A DNA stretch of 64,000 nucleotides. Origin: Humibacillus xanthopallidus. GTDB taxonomy: Bacteria > Actinomycetota > Actinomycetes > Actinomycetales > Dermatophilaceae. The translations under genes were made by a program, and so were the position numbers. The stretch is taken from positions 124,001-188,000 of the forward strand of contig NZ_VFPM01000002.1 of the NCBI RefSeq assembly GCF_006716675.1, in the 5' to 3' direction. The notes beneath the pieces were generated by a model. That model had not been told where the DNA came from. It was given only the letters and a program-made list of their open reading frames with translations, and did no database searches. Positions 63,426 to 64,000 of the stretch are shown in pieces. Numbering within the stretch: the stretch's first letter is position 1; each line of letters opens with the position of its first letter.

Positions 63426-64000
63426 CTAGGCGGTCGGGTCGTCGCCCCCGCAGGCGAGCCACACCAGCCGGGCAGCGCGTAGGGCCCAGTCGTCCGGCAC
63501 CTCGGCACCGACGAGCGCGAGGGAGTACCACGAGCCGGTGAGGAAGGACGCAGCGATCGGGAGGTCGGCGTCCGCCGGCAGCTGTCCCCGCTCGATGGCG
63601 GCCTCGAGGCAGGCGCGGATGCGTGCGCGACGCGGTGCGACGATCTCGTCGACGTACTGCTGGCGCACCTGCGCCGACACGCCGTCGCCCAGCATGAGGC
63701 CGACGAGCGGGAGCGCTGCCGCCTCGCCGATGCAGTGGCGGAAGTGCGTGAGCTCGGCGACGAGATCGGTGAACGGTTCACCGCTGAGCACCGGCGGGTC
63801 GACCTTGGCGAGGTGGGCGACCGCGTCGACCGCGAGGGCGGTCTTGTCCTTCCACCGGCGATAGAGGGCGGGGCGGGTGGTGCCGGCATCGGCGGCGATC
63901 GCCGAGAGGGAGAGTCGGGCGAAACCGTCCCGGGCCAGGTGCCGCAGCGTGGCGTCGAGGACGGCGGTGTCGATCGACGCATCGCGCGGCCTCCCGGGGG
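63426..64000 (-). CDS. TetR/AcrR-family regulator (5' end outside window)
   Basis: The frame runs through the window's right edge. N-terminal HTH: DTAVLDATLRHLARDGFARL, SLSAIAADAGTTRPALYRRW, KDKTALAVDAVAHLA, a clear TetR DNA-binding domain; then a helical ligand-binding domain (RHCIGEAAALPLVGLMLGDG, RRARIRACLEAAIERGQLPA) to the stop at 63426. The start lies only a few codons beyond the edge. Ligand and targets unknown. Confidence 0.88.
   Translation of the reverse strand, partial: PGRPRDASIDTAVLDATLRHLARDGFARLSLSAIAADAGTTRPALYRRWKDKTALAVDAVAHLAKVDPPVLSGEPFTDLVAELTHFRHCIGEAAALPLVGLMLGDGVSAQVRQQYVDEIVAPRRARIRACLEAAIERGQLPADADLPIAASFLTGSWYSLALVGAEVPDDWALRAARLVWLACGGDDPTA

Overview
The window is high-GC DNA from an actinobacterium. 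The GuaB1-type GMP reductase, Lsr2 proteins, an SCO6880-family transfer protein and GTG-rich start codons all point there; a Micrococcales host, perhaps Intrasporangiaceae, is my inference only. Two stretches of ordinary chromosome (1-7.3 kb and 57.5-64 kb) flank about 50 kb of accessory DNA.

Left chromosome (1-7305): the end of an amino-acid permease, a CYTH-domain protein, a secreted M1-type metallopeptidase, a DUF4157 protein, the tail of a decayed acyl-CoA dehydrogenase, and a three-gene catabolic operon (alpha-hydroxy-acid oxidase, acetamidase/formamidase, SDR oxidoreductase).

Integrated element (about 7306-57553): a 46-bp direct repeat (45/46 identical) made of the 3' half of tRNA-Phe marks both ends. 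The intact tRNA-Phe lies at the right end; a tyrosine integrase and a small excisionase lie at the left end. The element carries a conjugation set: MobF relaxase, VirD4/TraG-like coupling protein, VirB4-like ATPase, SCO6880-family protein, TrbL/VirB6-like membrane protein, pilin-like small membrane protein, NlpC/P60 peptidase and a DnaG-like primase. It is therefore best read as an integrative and conjugative element (ICE). The transfer operon is split by about 15 kb (20.6-35.8 kb) of insertion sequences, broken genes and defence-like cargo.

The cargo is the most interesting part. It holds a TPR-CHAT protease next to a small membrane protein (9.9-13.9 kb), an HNH-like protein (25.5 kb), a HEPN protein (28.2 kb), an uncharacterised pair with a PD-(D/E)XK-like nuclease (29.4-30.6 kb), a GmrSD-type enzyme with a RAMA-like domain (30.7-33.2 kb), a GTPase plus small partner (33.6-35.1 kb), and a five-gene operon of two different adenine methyltransferases, an unknown 185-aa protein, McrB and McrC (51.4-56.5 kb) that resembles LlaJI-type restriction-modification. 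Debris includes decayed IS110, IS3 and IS1380 copies, a truncated Lsr2, a truncated CpaF-like ATPase, and an apparently intact IS256-family element whose insertion and 9-bp target duplication can be read base by base.

Right chromosome (57.5-64 kb): tRNA-Phe, a YceI-family protein with a strong terminator, a small protein with a possible operator over its start, two zinc metallopeptidases, GuaB1 and a TetR regulator running off the end. All functions come from reading motifs by eye; no database search was possible.
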